64,000 nucleotides of DNA. It comes from Acidobacteriota bacterium (GTDB lineage: Bacteria > Acidobacteriota > Vicinamibacteria > Vicinamibacterales > SCN-69-37). Within the stretch, counting starts at the first letter, position 1, and the number at the start of each line of letters is the position of its first letter. The notes below the pieces were generated by a model. The model was given only the letters and a program-made list of their open reading frames with translations, was not told where the DNA came from and searched no databases. The stretch covers positions 372,001 to 436,000 of the forward strand of contig JADJUS010000003.1 in NCBI GenBank assembly GCA_016716905.1. Reading direction: 5' to 3'. Positions 1-7,842 of the stretch are shown here, piece by piece. The position numbers and the translations under genes were made by a program.

Positions 1-435
1 GGGATTACTGACGGAGGCGCAGCGGTGGTGCTGGCCCACGCAGACGAAGCGAAGCAGCGCGGCCTGAAGCCACTCGCCCGCATCGTCGGCTGGGCCACGG
101 CAGGTGTTGACCCACGCATCATGGGCATCGGTCCCGTTCCCGCAGTCCGGCGCCTCTTCGCGCAGACGGGGCTGACCATGGATGATTTTGACCTGGTCGA
201 GATCAACGAGGCCTTTGCGCCGCAAGTGCTGGCCGTGTTGAAAGACATGCCGGTTCCTGCCGACCGGCTCAACGTCAACGGCGGCGCCATCGCCCTCGGC
301 CACCCCATCGGCGCCACCGGCACCCGCATCCTCGTCACGCTCCTCTACGAGATGATCCGCCGCGACGCCCGCCGGGGCCTCGCCACCCTCTGCGTCAGCG
401 GCGGTCTGGGGATGGCGATGGCGATTGAGAGATAG
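1..435 (+). CDS. acetyl-CoA acetyltransferase (thiolase), C-terminal part, truncated by window edge
   Basis: The frame is open from base 1, so about 144 C-terminal residues are seen and the gene starts outside the window. It would catalyse thiolytic cleavage or condensation of acyl-CoA. The C-terminal thiolase domain is clear: VEINEAFAPQ, the NGGAIALGHPIGATG loop with the catalytic His, and the LCVSGGLG loop with the acid/base Cys. The nucleophilic Cys of the N-domain lies outside. It resembles the complete thiolase at 1753 but is a distinct paralogue. The call as a thiolase is firm; its chain-length specificity cannot be told. Confidence 0.93.
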   Translation, partial: GITDGGAAVVLAHADEAKQRGLKPLARIVGWATAGVDPRIMGIGPVPAVRRLFAQTGLTMDDFDLVEINEAFAPQVLAVLKDMPVPADRLNVNGGAIALGHPIGATGTRILVTLLYEMIRRDARRGLATLCVSGGLGMAMAIER

Positions 436-436
436 C

Positions 437-575
437 GGGGACGGGTGTCGCCCTGTGGAAAATTCGCGCCGGGAAACGACCTCTGAGGTCGTTATTTTCT
501 TCAGAGGGGAAAAAATAACGACCTCAGAGGTCGTTTCCTCAAGGGCGAGTTTTCCACAGGGCGACACCCGTCCCC
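437..575. repeat. nested inverted repeat, family A copy 1
   Basis: The outer arms 437-462 and 550-575 are perfect 26-bp inverted repeats. The inner arms 472-498 and 512-538 are perfect 27-bp inverted repeats. Each inner arm carries AACGACCTCTGAGGTCGTT or its complement, which is itself a palindrome. The element fills the gap between the thiolase stop and the promoter of the next gene. The same core recurs near 4733, 17915 and 57224. Confidence 0.9.
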
Positions 576-576
576 T

Positions 577-582
577 TATAAT
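577..582 (+). promoter_or_regulatory. -10 box (TATAAT) of the dehydrogenase gene; probably leaderless
   Basis: A perfect TATAAT begins two bases after the outer arm of the inverted repeat ends and lies 9 bases before the GTG start at 592. The transcript would begin at about 589-592, leaving no room for a ribosome binding site. No good -35 hexamer is visible; its place would fall inside the repeat arm. Confidence 0.55.
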
Positions 583-591
583 TGCTAGGTC

Positions 592-1650
592 GTGAATATT
601 GCAGTAATTGCGGGAGATGGGATTGGCAAGGATGTGACGGCTGAGGCCGTCAAGGTCCTGCGGGCTGTGAGTGAGGTGTCGGGCCGGTCGCTCGAGCTTG
701 AGATGTTGCCGTGGAGCGCGGACCACTATCTGGCCACCGGCGTGACGCTCCCGCCGAACGGCTACGACATGCTGCGCGACGACTTCGATGCGATCCTGCT
801 GGGCGCATTGGGCGATCCGCGCGTTGCCGACAACCGCCACGCGCGCGACATCCTTCTGGGGACGCGCTTCGAACTCGACCTCTACGTCAACTACCGCCCG
901 GTCAAGCTGCTCAACGACGCCCTCTGTCCGCTGAAAGACCGCGGCCGCAAGGACGTGAACTTCGTCGTGTTTCGCGAGAACACCGAAGGCGTGTACGTCA
1001 GCATCGGCGGCCGCTTCAAGGCGGGGACCGACGATGAGGTGGCGATTCAGGAAGAGATCAACACGTTCAAGGGTGTGAACCGGATCATCCGGCACGCGTT
1101 TGAGTTTGCGGCCGCGCAGGGATTGACCAAGGTCTGCATGGCCGACAAGAGCAACGCCATGCAGCAGGGCCACGCGCTCTGGCAGCGCGTGTTCAAGCAA
1201 GTCGCGTCCGAGTATCCCGCGATCAAGGCCAGCCATATGTACATCGATGCGCTGGCGATGTTTCTGGTGAAGGACCCCGGCCAGTTCGAGGTGGTCGTCA
1301 CCAACAACCTCTTTGGCGACATCGTGACCGACATCGGCGGTGCACTGCAGGGTGGGTTGGGCATGGCAGCGTCGGGCAACATTCATCCTGGCCGAACGTC
1401 CCTGTTTGAACCCGTGCACGGTTCCGCGCCTCCGCTCGCCGGCAAGAACATCGCGAATCCGATGGGGGCGATCCTGTCGTCGGCGCTGATGCTCGAGACT
1501 CTCGGCTGGTCCGAAGAGGCCCGCCGCATCGAGGCCGCCGTTGAGGCTGCGGTCGTCGCCGGCGAAACAACAACGGACATCGGCGGATCGCGGGGCACCT
1601 CGCAAGTGGGGGACTGGATCACTGGGGAACTTAGGAACTTAGGAACTTAG
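592..1650 (+). CDS. isocitrate/isopropylmalate dehydrogenase family protein
   Basis: This 352-residue protein belongs to the NAD(P)-dependent beta-hydroxyacid oxidative decarboxylase family. Visible landmarks are GDGIGKDVT near the N-terminus, VVFRENTEGVY (substrate loop), ADKSNAM, the metal-binding NLFGDIVTDIGGAL segment, and EPVHGSAPPLAGKNIANP for the nucleotide site. Length and motifs fit 3-isopropylmalate dehydrogenase (LeuB). No other leucine gene is nearby, so tartrate- or other malate-type dehydrogenases remain possible. The GTG start is chosen because TATAAT lies just upstream. The last codons and the stop are encoded by an octamer repeat array, so the C-terminal tail TGELRNLGT is repeat-derived. 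Confidence 0.85.
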   Translation: MNIAVIAGDGIGKDVTAEAVKVLRAVSEVSGRSLELEMLPWSADHYLATGVTLPPNGYDMLRDDFDAILLGALGDPRVADNRHARDILLGTRFELDLYVNYRPVKLLNDALCPLKDRGRKDVNFVVFRENTEGVYVSIGGRFKAGTDDEVAIQEEINTFKGVNRIIRHAFEFAAAQGLTKVCMADKSNAMQQGHALWQRVFKQVASEYPAIKASHMYIDALAMFLVKDPGQFEVVVTNNLFGDIVTDIGGALQGGLGMAASGNIHPGRTSLFEPVHGSAPPLAGKNIANPMGAILSSALMLETLGWSEEARRIEAAVEAAVVAGETTTDIGGSRGTSQVGDWITGELRNLGT

Positions 1651-1689
1651 GAACTTAGGAAATTAGGAAATTAGGAACTGGGGAACTGG
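1626..1689. repeat. octamer tandem array (GGAACTTA)n
   Basis: Eight consecutive 8-bp units are seen: four GGAACTTA, two GGAAATTA and two GGAACTGG. The stop codon of the preceding dehydrogenase (1648-1650) falls within the array. The GGAAATTA and GGAACTGG units recur in the same order at 33385-33424. Confidence 0.92.
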
Positions 1690-1704
1690 GTAGACATTTC
1701 GTAG

Positions 1705-1734
1705 CGCGGCCTGCACCTCAAGGCCGCGGGTTTT
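1705..1734 (+). terminator. weak hairpin with short T run, possible terminator
   Basis: CGCGGCCT (1705-1712) pairs with AGGCCGCG (1721-1728) and is followed by GGTTTT. It lies between the dehydrogenase and the next thiolase. The T run is short and the thiolase starts 25 bases later, so it could equally be an attenuator or have no role. Confidence 0.3.
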
Positions 1735-1752
1735 GATTAGGGATGGGAACTT

Positions 1753-2931
1753 ATGACTGACGTATTGATTCTTGGCGGGGCGCGGACCCCGATGACTGAT
1801 TACACGGGCTCGCTGAAAGACATTTCGGCTCTGGAACTGGGCGCGATTGCGGCGCGCGGCGCGTTTGAGAAAACCGGCGTCAAGCCGGAGTGGATTGAGC
1901 ACGCGGTGGTCGGCAACGTGCTGCAGACCAGTAGTGATGCGATCTACGGCGCGCGCCACGTGGCGCTCAAGGCGGGTGTGCCCATCGAGGTGCCGGCGCT
2001 GACGGTCAACCGTCTGTGCGGGTCGGGCATCCAGGCTGCGGTGAGCGGCGCCCAATTGATTCAGCTTGGCGAGGCCGGCATGGTGCTGACGGGTGGCATC
2101 GAGAGCATGAGTCAGGCGCCCCACATCATGCGCGGATTGCGCACGGGACTTCGCCTCGGACAGGGCAAGCTTGAGGACTACCTCTACGAAGCGCTGCTCG
2201 ATCCCTACTGCGGCCTCTTCATGGCTCAGACGGCCGAGAAGTGCGCGTCAAAGTACGGCATCAGCCGCGAGGATCAGGACGCGTACGCGATCCGGAGCCA
2301 GAAGGCCGCCGCGGCCGCCTGGGCCGAAGGGCGTTTCGCCGCTGAGATCACTCCAGTGGAGATCAAGTCGCGCAAGGGCGTGACCGTGATCGACAAAGAC
2401 GATCATCTGCGGCCCGACACCACAATGGAGGGCCTCGCCAAACTGCCGGCGGCGTTCTCGAAGGAAGGCACGGTCACGGCCGGCAATGCGAGCGGCATCG
2501 TGGACGGCGGCGCCGCGCTCATCCTGTCGTCCGAAGCCGCGGCGAAAGACAAGGGACTGACGCCGTTGGGGCGTCTCGTGGCGTGGGCCAGCGTGGGTGT
2601 GGACCCGTCGTACATGGGCATGGGCCCCGTGCCTGCCACACACAAGGCGCTCGCGCGCGCCGGCATGACACTGGATCAGATCGACCTCATCGAAGTGAAT
2701 GAGGCGTTTGCCGGTCAGTATCTCGCCGTGGAAAAAGACCTTGGTCTGGACCGCAACAAGACCAACGTCAACGGCGGCGCTATTGCGCTCGGCCATCCGC
2801 TGGGAATGACCGGCACGCGCCTGCTGCTGACGCTCACGCTCGAACTGGGCCGTCAGGGCAAGAAATACGGCCTCGCTACCGCCTGCATCGGCGGCGGACA
2901 GGGGATTGCGGCAATTGTGGAAAGATTTTAG
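1753..2931 (+). CDS. acetyl-CoA C-acetyltransferase (thiolase)
   Basis: This 392-residue complete thiolase would condense two acetyl-CoA to acetoacetyl-CoA or run in reverse. The catalytic residues are all visible at the numbering of the classic biosynthetic thiolase: Cys89 in NRLCGSG, His348 in GGAIALGHPLG, and Cys378 in ACIGGG. The ATG is preceded by GGGA about 8 bases upstream. The 3-hydroxyacyl-CoA dehydrogenase follows after 18 bases, so the two probably form an operon for acetoacetyl-CoA/3-hydroxybutyryl-CoA interconversion. The specific gene name (atoB, phbA or thlA) cannot be fixed. Confidence 0.95.
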   Translation: MTDVLILGGARTPMTDYTGSLKDISALELGAIAARGAFEKTGVKPEWIEHAVVGNVLQTSSDAIYGARHVALKAGVPIEVPALTVNRLCGSGIQAAVSGAQLIQLGEAGMVLTGGIESMSQAPHIMRGLRTGLRLGQGKLEDYLYEALLDPYCGLFMAQTAEKCASKYGISREDQDAYAIRSQKAAAAAWAEGRFAAEITPVEIKSRKGVTVIDKDDHLRPDTTMEGLAKLPAAFSKEGTVTAGNASGIVDGGAALILSSEAAAKDKGLTPLGRLVAWASVGVDPSYMGMGPVPATHKALARAGMTLDQIDLIEVNEAFAGQYLAVEKDLGLDRNKTNVNGGAIALGHPLGMTGTRLLLTLTLELGRQGKKYGLATACIGGGQGIAAIVERF

Positions 2932-2949
2932 GAAGTCGGGAGTAGAGTG

Positions 2950-3798
2950 ATGGCGATCAAGACAGTTGGCGTGTTGGGTTGCGGTTTGATGGGTGGCGGC
3001 ATTGCGCAGGTGTCGGCGGCCGCCGGGTTCAAGACCATCGTGCGCGAAGTGAATCAGGCTGCGCTCGACAAGGGCATGGCGCGGATCAAGAAGTTTCTGG
3101 ATGGGGGCGTTGAGAAGGGCAAGATGACCGCCGAGCAGCGCGACGCCGTGCTGGGCAACCTCTCGGGCACCACCGACTTCGCGGCCATGAAAGACTGCGA
3201 CCTCATCATCGAGGCCATCATCGAAAACGTTGACGTGAAGACGGAAGCCTTCAAGGCGCTTGAGCAGGTGGTGGGCGCGCACACGATCTTCGCGTCGAAC
3301 ACCTCCTCGCTGTGCATCATGGAACTGGCGGCCAGGACGAGCCGTCCTGACAGGTTCGGCGGCCTGCACTTCTTCAACCCGGTGCCGCTGATGAAACTGG
3401 TGGAGGTCATTCGCGCCCTCACCACGTCGGACGACACCTACAAGACCCTGTTTGATTTCGCGGTGGCGATTGGCAAGGAACCGGTCACGGCGCCCGACAA
3501 GTCGGGCTTCATCGTGAACCGCCTGCTGGTGCCGTATCTGCTGGATGCGATTCGCTGCTACGAACGCGGGCTGGGCACCAAGGAAGATATCGACAACGCG
3601 ATGAAACTCGGATGCGGCTACCCAATGGGACCGCTCACGCTGCTCGACTTCGTGGGCCTCGACACCACGTACTACATCGCGAACATCATGTTCGATGAGT
3701 ACAAGGACCCGATGTTCGCCGCGCCGCCGCTGCTCAAGCGCATGGTGCTGGCCGGCAAACACGGCCGCAAGTCAGGCGAAGGCTTCTATAAGTACTGA
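2950..3798 (+). CDS. 3-hydroxybutyryl-CoA dehydrogenase
   Basis: This 282-residue protein oxidises 3-hydroxyacyl-CoA with NAD, or reduces acetoacetyl-CoA. The N-terminal Rossmann motif GVLGCGLMGGGIAQ is clear. The catalytic His lies in LHFFNPVPLMKLVEV, and PDKSGFIVNRLLVPYLLDA is typical of the C-terminal domain. Length is normal for the single-domain enzyme (PaaH/Hbd type). A GTG lies directly before the chosen ATG; GGGAG at 2938-2942 is better spaced for the ATG. It follows the thiolase by 18 bases, consistent with co-transcription. Confidence 0.93.
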   Translation: MAIKTVGVLGCGLMGGGIAQVSAAAGFKTIVREVNQAALDKGMARIKKFLDGGVEKGKMTAEQRDAVLGNLSGTTDFAAMKDCDLIIEAIIENVDVKTEAFKALEQVVGAHTIFASNTSSLCIMELAARTSRPDRFGGLHFFNPVPLMKLVEVIRALTTSDDTYKTLFDFAVAIGKEPVTAPDKSGFIVNRLLVPYLLDAIRCYERGLGTKEDIDNAMKLGCGYPMGPLTLLDFVGLDTTYYIANIMFDEYKDPMFAAPPLLKRMVLAGKHGRKSGEGFYKY

Positions 3799-3802
3799 CG
3801 CT

Positions 3803-4000
3803 GCGATTGAGGATTGAGGATTGAGCGATTGAGGATCGGGATTTTGATGGCGGATTTTAGGATTCTTGATCGGGATTGACGGATTGACGGATTGACGGAT
3901 TTGGGAATCGTCCGATTGATCGATTGACGAGATTGGGGACCCCGGGACTTCGGGACCCCAGGACCCCGAACTCTGGACCCTGGACTCTGGACCCTGGACT
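3803..4000. repeat. composite of heptamer and octamer tandem arrays filling the gap before folE
   Basis: Almost the whole gap is degenerate short-period repeats. It holds GATTGAG-type heptamers (from about 3805), three GGATTGAC octamers (3872-3895), GGGACTTC/GGGACCCC/AGGACCCC octamers (about 3944-3967), and the heptamers GGACCCT, GGACTCT, GGACCCT (3975-3995). The array ends three bases before the folE ATG. No ribosome binding site or clear -10 box is seen. Confidence 0.88.
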
Positions 4001-4003
4001 TGT

Positions 4004-4567
4004 ATGGAAGAGCTTGTTCGCGAACTGCTGAGCCAGTTGGGTGAAGACCCGGCGCGTGATGGACTGCGGGAGACGCCGCGGCGGGTGGCGAAGTCTCTTC
4101 GGTTCCTGACCAGCGGCTACAAGGTGGATCTGTCCACGATCGTCAATAACGCGCTCTTTGACGTCGAGTACAGCGAGATGGTCATCGTCCGCGACATCGA
4201 CTTTTACAGTTTGTGCGAGCACCACCTGCTGCCGTTTTTCGGCAAGTGCCACGTCGCGTACCTGCCGTCGAAGAAGGTGATCGGTCTCTCGAAACTACCC
4301 AGGATCGTCGACATGTTCGCCCGCCGCCTCCAGGTGCAGGAGCGATTGACGATGCAGGTGGCTGAGACGATTGCGGAAGTCACGCAGCCGCTGGGTGTGG
4401 CGGTGGTGATGGAGGCCACGCACTTGTGCATGGCCATGCGCGGCGTGGAGAAACAGAACTCCGTCACGGTCACGAGTGCGATGCTGGGTGTGTTCCGCGA
4501 AGATGCCCGCACACGCAGCGAGTTCCTTGAGCTGATCCGCCACCGCGGCAAGATCGCCGGCGAGTAG
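4004..4567 (+). CDS. folE: GTP cyclohydrolase I
   Basis: This 187-residue enzyme converts GTP to 7,8-dihydroneopterin triphosphate, the first step of tetrahydrofolate and pterin synthesis. The zinc ligands of the family are present: Cys71 and His74 in LCEHHLLPF, and Cys142 in EATHLCMAMRGVEKQNS. SKKVIGLSKLPRIVDMFARRLQVQE is the standard allosteric/active-site segment (quoted motif VIGLSKLPRIV). Length matches the bacterial family. Its leader is made of tandem repeats and shows no Shine-Dalgarno, so initiation may be unusual. Confidence 0.97.
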   Translation: MEELVRELLSQLGEDPARDGLRETPRRVAKSLRFLTSGYKVDLSTIVNNALFDVEYSEMVIVRDIDFYSLCEHHLLPFFGKCHVAYLPSKKVIGLSKLPRIVDMFARRLQVQERLTMQVAETIAEVTQPLGVAVVMEATHLCMAMRGVEKQNSVTVTSAMLGVFREDARTRSEFLELIRHRGKIAGE

Positions 4568-4595
4568 TCCCGCCCTCTCCGTTCGTCAACAGGCC

Positions 4596-4893
4596 TTCAC
4601 CATGAAGGTCCATGAAGATCCATGAAGTCTGATGAACCGATGTCACGCAGTCAGAAGCGCGTGGTTGGGGGCCCGGCTACGCCGGGGCCGCGGGATCGGA
4701 GGGAAGTCGCAAACGAACGCAGGCGAAAACCAAACGACCTCTGAGGTAATTTCCGGAAACTGCCGGCGGTAATTACCTCAGGGGTCGTTTTGCGCCGTGC
4801 CTGCGTTCGTTTGTGACTTCCCTCCGATTCCGCGTGCCGCCGAAGGCGGCACCCAACCGCGCGCCTTCATGGAGCTTCATGCGCTTCATGGTG
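4596..4893. repeat. about 300-bp multi-layer inverted repeat, family A copy 2
   Basis: This fills the gap between the convergent 3' ends of folE and the VWFA gene. The outer layer is CCATGAA-type words at 4598-4629 against their complements at 4863-4891. A middle layer around GGATCGGAGGGAAGTC (about 4692-4723) pairs with 4799-4833. The inner layer 4733-4752 pairs with 4771-4790 and carries AAACGACCTCTGAGGTAATT. No gene is seen here; the structure could end transcription from both sides. Confidence 0.88.
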
Positions 4894-4905
4894 GAAGTCC
4901 TGGCT

Positions 4906-7677
4906 CTACTCCCGGTCCATGAATTTTTTCCACGCGGCCACCTGATCGGCGGCGGGGCCGCCGGCCTTGTCGTACAGGGCCGCGTAGCGGTTGAAGCGAT
5001 CGCGGTCGGCGGCCACTGACTCCACCGTGGCATTCAGAGAGCGGGTCTCAAACAACATCCGCAAGGCGAGCAGCAGGCGTTCGTGGTCGTCGGGATGGCG
5101 CTCCACGAACGGGCCCAGAGTGCGTACGGCTTCGGCCGGCTGGCCCGAGAGCGCCTGCGCAGTGCCGAGGCGCACGAGAAAGTCCTCGCTCTGGGGCCAC
5201 AGGCGCGCCGCGTCCGCGAGTACCTCGAGCGCGAGCCGGACATCGCGCGAGCGCAGAAGCGCATCGATGAGCGTCGTGTAGATCCAGGGGGCGCGCACAT
5301 CGGCGATGAGGCCGCTGCGCCAGGCGATTGCCGCTTCGCGGTCGCGGCCGGCGGAGGCGTAACACGCGCCCAGGTAGTACGCGGCCGGCAGGAAGTCGGG
5401 GGCGGCGGCGAGTGACGCCGCAAAGTCCTGCGACGCGCGGTCGAGTTCGCCGCGCGCCAATGCCGCCAGTCCCGTGAAGAACGGCGCCGCGTAGTGCGAG
5501 ACGCCTGCGCGTTCCACCACGGCCTGCGCGGCATCGAAGCGGCCGGCGCGTGAGAGGCCCAGCGCAGGCACCAGCGCCTCGGGCAACGGGGGAAGGCCGG
5601 CGGGTTGCAGTCGATCGAGGAAGAAGCCGACGGCCGGACGCGACAGGATCTCGGCGCGGTTGAAGGCGTCGATGCGCGCCGAAAACGTTGCGGCCGGCGG
5701 AGCAGGCGAGGAGGGCCGCGTGTTGCCCCTGGCGAGAGTGAAGGGCCGCACCACGGTGCCAATCGGTCGGCCGCTGGAGGCCAGTACGAGGCGCGCGACG
5801 TACTCGCCATCTGGCAGCAGCGCCACCGGTACCCCAGCTTCAACCGTCCGCTGTCCCTGAATTTCAGACCCAATGAGGCGCATCGGCGCGCTCTCAAGGG
5901 CGCGGCCGGCCTCATCGCGCGCCACTTCGAGCGTCACGGATGCATTCTGCAACTGCGGTTCGGCCGCCGAGTACAGTTCCGCGTACGCGACGAGGGTGTT
6001 GGTGGTGACGCGGCCGTTGACGACGGGAGACACCACTCGCCCTGCCGCAGGGGGTTCCGCCAGCATCACGTCGCTCAGTCGCAGTTGCCCGACGGACGTG
6101 ACGCGTGCCTCGAAGCTGTGTTCCACCGTCGCCCGACGGCCTTCGTCATCAACGGCCGCCACCGTAAGGCTGTACACGCCGGGATCGAGCAGCACCGCGC
6201 CGGCAAACGTCTGGGGCTGGCCTGCGGCGGCGGGGGTGGAGAGAGCGATGCGTTGCTCGTCCTGAATGGACACGACTCGGCCGGTGGTATCGGTCACGAA
6301 CCAGGCGAGCGAGAAGTCGCCTTCCCGGTTGAACGCACGGTCCATCGTCACGGCCACGAGCACTTTGACGCGGCCCGTCGCGACGTCCTGATAGTGATAC
6401 GTCGTGGCGTTGATGGTGAAGTCCGTGAGTCCGAGGGGCGACTTCAGTGCCTCCACCAGATGATCCGCCCTGGTGCGGGGCCGTTCGGCTTCCACAGAAA
6501 ATTCGCGCCGCGCACGCAGGCGCACGTCCTTGCGCGACGTTTTCACATCGATGCGGTGCGGGCGGCCGTCGCGGTCACCGGGCAGCGGCGCGAAGCTCAG
6601 CAGGTAATAGCCCGACAATTCGAGGTCGAGGCGCGAGAACACTGCCCCGGCATTCACGGCGACCGGGAAGACGCTGCCGCGAGCCTCGCCGACGAGCCGG
6701 TCAAGGCCGTCCTTCATCAAGTCGCGATCCGCACCGCGCGTGGGGGAGATGCGGGAACTCCCGGCATCAAACACATCGTTGCTGAGACGCAGCGCGTACA
6801 GCGTGGCTTGTGCTCGAGCCGCCTGGGGACCCACCCATGCCACTTCGCTCCCCGCGTCGCGGTCCAGGACCAGACCTTCGGTGACCATGACCACGGTCTT
6901 GGAATCCGGCGTCGCGGCGAGATGGTCGAACAGACCCCGCAGTGACGTGAGGCTCCGCGTGGTGCGGGCCCGCGTGGCGGAGAAGACCTGGCGCGCCTCG
7001 GCTTCCACCATGCGCCGGCAGGTGGTCAGCGACGCCGCAGTGTTTTCGCCGGCGCACTCCCGCTCGAATACGGCCTCGAGCAACGAGCCGGGGACGACAC
7101 CGGTCGGCGAATCCACGCTCGGCGGGCGGTCCAGAATTTCGTAGGCTTCGGCGATGCCCACCCGCGAAGAGGAGTCCGAGTCGAGCGTCTGACCCGAGGC
7201 GCGTTCGAGCAGGCGCAGGACCAGCGCATGGTTGCTGGTGAATCCGGTGACCGGTCCCGTGCCAGGGATCAGGTACAGCGCGATGCGGTCCGCCCTGTCG
7301 AGGCGCCGCACAAACTCGGCCGCGGCCGCGAACGCCGCCTTGGCGCCGCCCCGCGCGATGTGAGCCTCGTCGATCACGAGGGCGATCAGTCTGCCCGGGC
7401 GTTGCCCGGCGTTTGTGCTGAACGTGGCCCGGTCGGGCGGCGCGTCTCCGAGCCGTTCGGTGGAGATGTAGCTGGCCGAGGCCACCGCCCGCGGTTTGCC
7501 ATCCACGGTCAGGGTGAAGTCGGCGGCGGTCAGGTCGTTCACGGGGCGGCCATTCCGGTCCACCACGCTGACGTCCACGGGCACGAGGTCCACCCCGGTC
7601 TTGAAGGTGGAGGTGGGCTGCTGAGCCGTCAGGCCTGCCGAGGCCGCCAGGCAGCACGCGAGGATGGCTGGGCGCAT
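4906..7677 (-). CDS. VWFA-related (acidobacterial type) secreted protein with C-terminal TPR repeats
   Basis: This 923-residue protein has an N-terminal signal peptide (MRPAILACCLAASAGLTAQ). VDLVPVDVSVVDRNGRPVNDL and the following DFTL segment are hallmarks of the acidobacterial VWFA-related family. A VWA-like domain spans roughly residues 90-360, a beta-rich middle follows, and TPR-like helices occupy about 700-890 (for example AAPDFLPAAYYLGACYASAGR). Its role is unknown; the TPRs suggest protein-protein contacts in the periplasm. Upstream, GACAAT lies six bases before the ATG, so the message may be leaderless. It is divergent from the TonB receptor gene. Confidence 0.8.
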   Translation of the reverse strand: MRPAILACCLAASAGLTAQQPTSTFKTGVDLVPVDVSVVDRNGRPVNDLTAADFTLTVDGKPRAVASASYISTERLGDAPPDRATFSTNAGQRPGRLIALVIDEAHIARGGAKAAFAAAAEFVRRLDRADRIALYLIPGTGPVTGFTSNHALVLRLLERASGQTLDSDSSSRVGIAEAYEILDRPPSVDSPTGVVPGSLLEAVFERECAGENTAASLTTCRRMVEAEARQVFSATRARTTRSLTSLRGLFDHLAATPDSKTVVMVTEGLVLDRDAGSEVAWVGPQAARAQATLYALRLSNDVFDAGSSRISPTRGADRDLMKDGLDRLVGEARGSVFPVAVNAGAVFSRLDLELSGYYLLSFAPLPGDRDGRPHRIDVKTSRKDVRLRARREFSVEAERPRTRADHLVEALKSPLGLTDFTINATTYHYQDVATGRVKVLVAVTMDRAFNREGDFSLAWFVTDTTGRVVSIQDEQRIALSTPAAAGQPQTFAGAVLLDPGVYSLTVAAVDDEGRRATVEHSFEARVTSVGQLRLSDVMLAEPPAAGRVVSPVVNGRVTTNTLVAYAELYSAAEPQLQNASVTLEVARDEAGRALESAPMRLIGSEIQGQRTVEAGVPVALLPDGEYVARLVLASSGRPIGTVVRPFTLARGNTRPSSPAPPAATFSARIDAFNRAEILSRPAVGFFLDRLQPAGLPPLPEALVPALGLSRAGRFDAAQAVVERAGVSHYAAPFFTGLAALARGELDRASQDFAASLAAAPDFLPAAYYLGACYASAGRDREAAIAWRSGLIADVRAPWIYTTLIDALLRSRDVRLALEVLADAARLWPQSEDFLVRLGTAQALSGQPAEAVRTLGPFVERHPDDHERLLLALRMLFETRSLNATVESVAADRDRFNRYAALYDKAGGPAADQVAAWKKFMDRE

Positions 7678-7705
7678 GCCTGGATTGTCCGCCAGAAGTC
7701 ATTTT

Positions 7706-7815
7706 GGGACGAAACACATTTGTACGCTTTCCACCGCACAACGGGATGACGCGGGTGTAACATTCCCCAACCACGTGGGGCGGCATTTTCGTCCCTGTTT
7801 CCCGTCATTCGTCCC
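7706..7815. promoter_or_regulatory. three TTCGTCCC words in the divergent promoter region (candidate operator)
   Basis: TTCGTCCC occurs at 7788-7795 and 7808-7815, exactly 20 bases apart (about two helical turns), and in inverted orientation at 7706-7713. The inverted copy lies where the -35 box of the leftward VWFA promoter should be (17 bases from GACAAT). The arrangement suggests one regulator controlling both divergent genes. This is inference from spacing only. Confidence 0.4.
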
Positions 7816-7842
7816 ACGAGGCATTTGAGGAGGACAGCACAT

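Noticed and set aside
592..1650. Naming the dehydrogenase leuB outright
   Set aside because: Motifs fit the family, but no leuA, leuC or leuD is near and related substrates share these motifs.
2248..3762. 504-codon frame on the minus strand
   Set aside because: It lies opposite the thiolase and hydroxyacyl-CoA dehydrogenase genes and has no recognisable motif.
3803..4000. Tandem words considered as a CRISPR array or iteron origin
   Set aside because: There are no unique spacers of even length, no cas or rep gene, and the unit length changes from 7 to 8 within the block.
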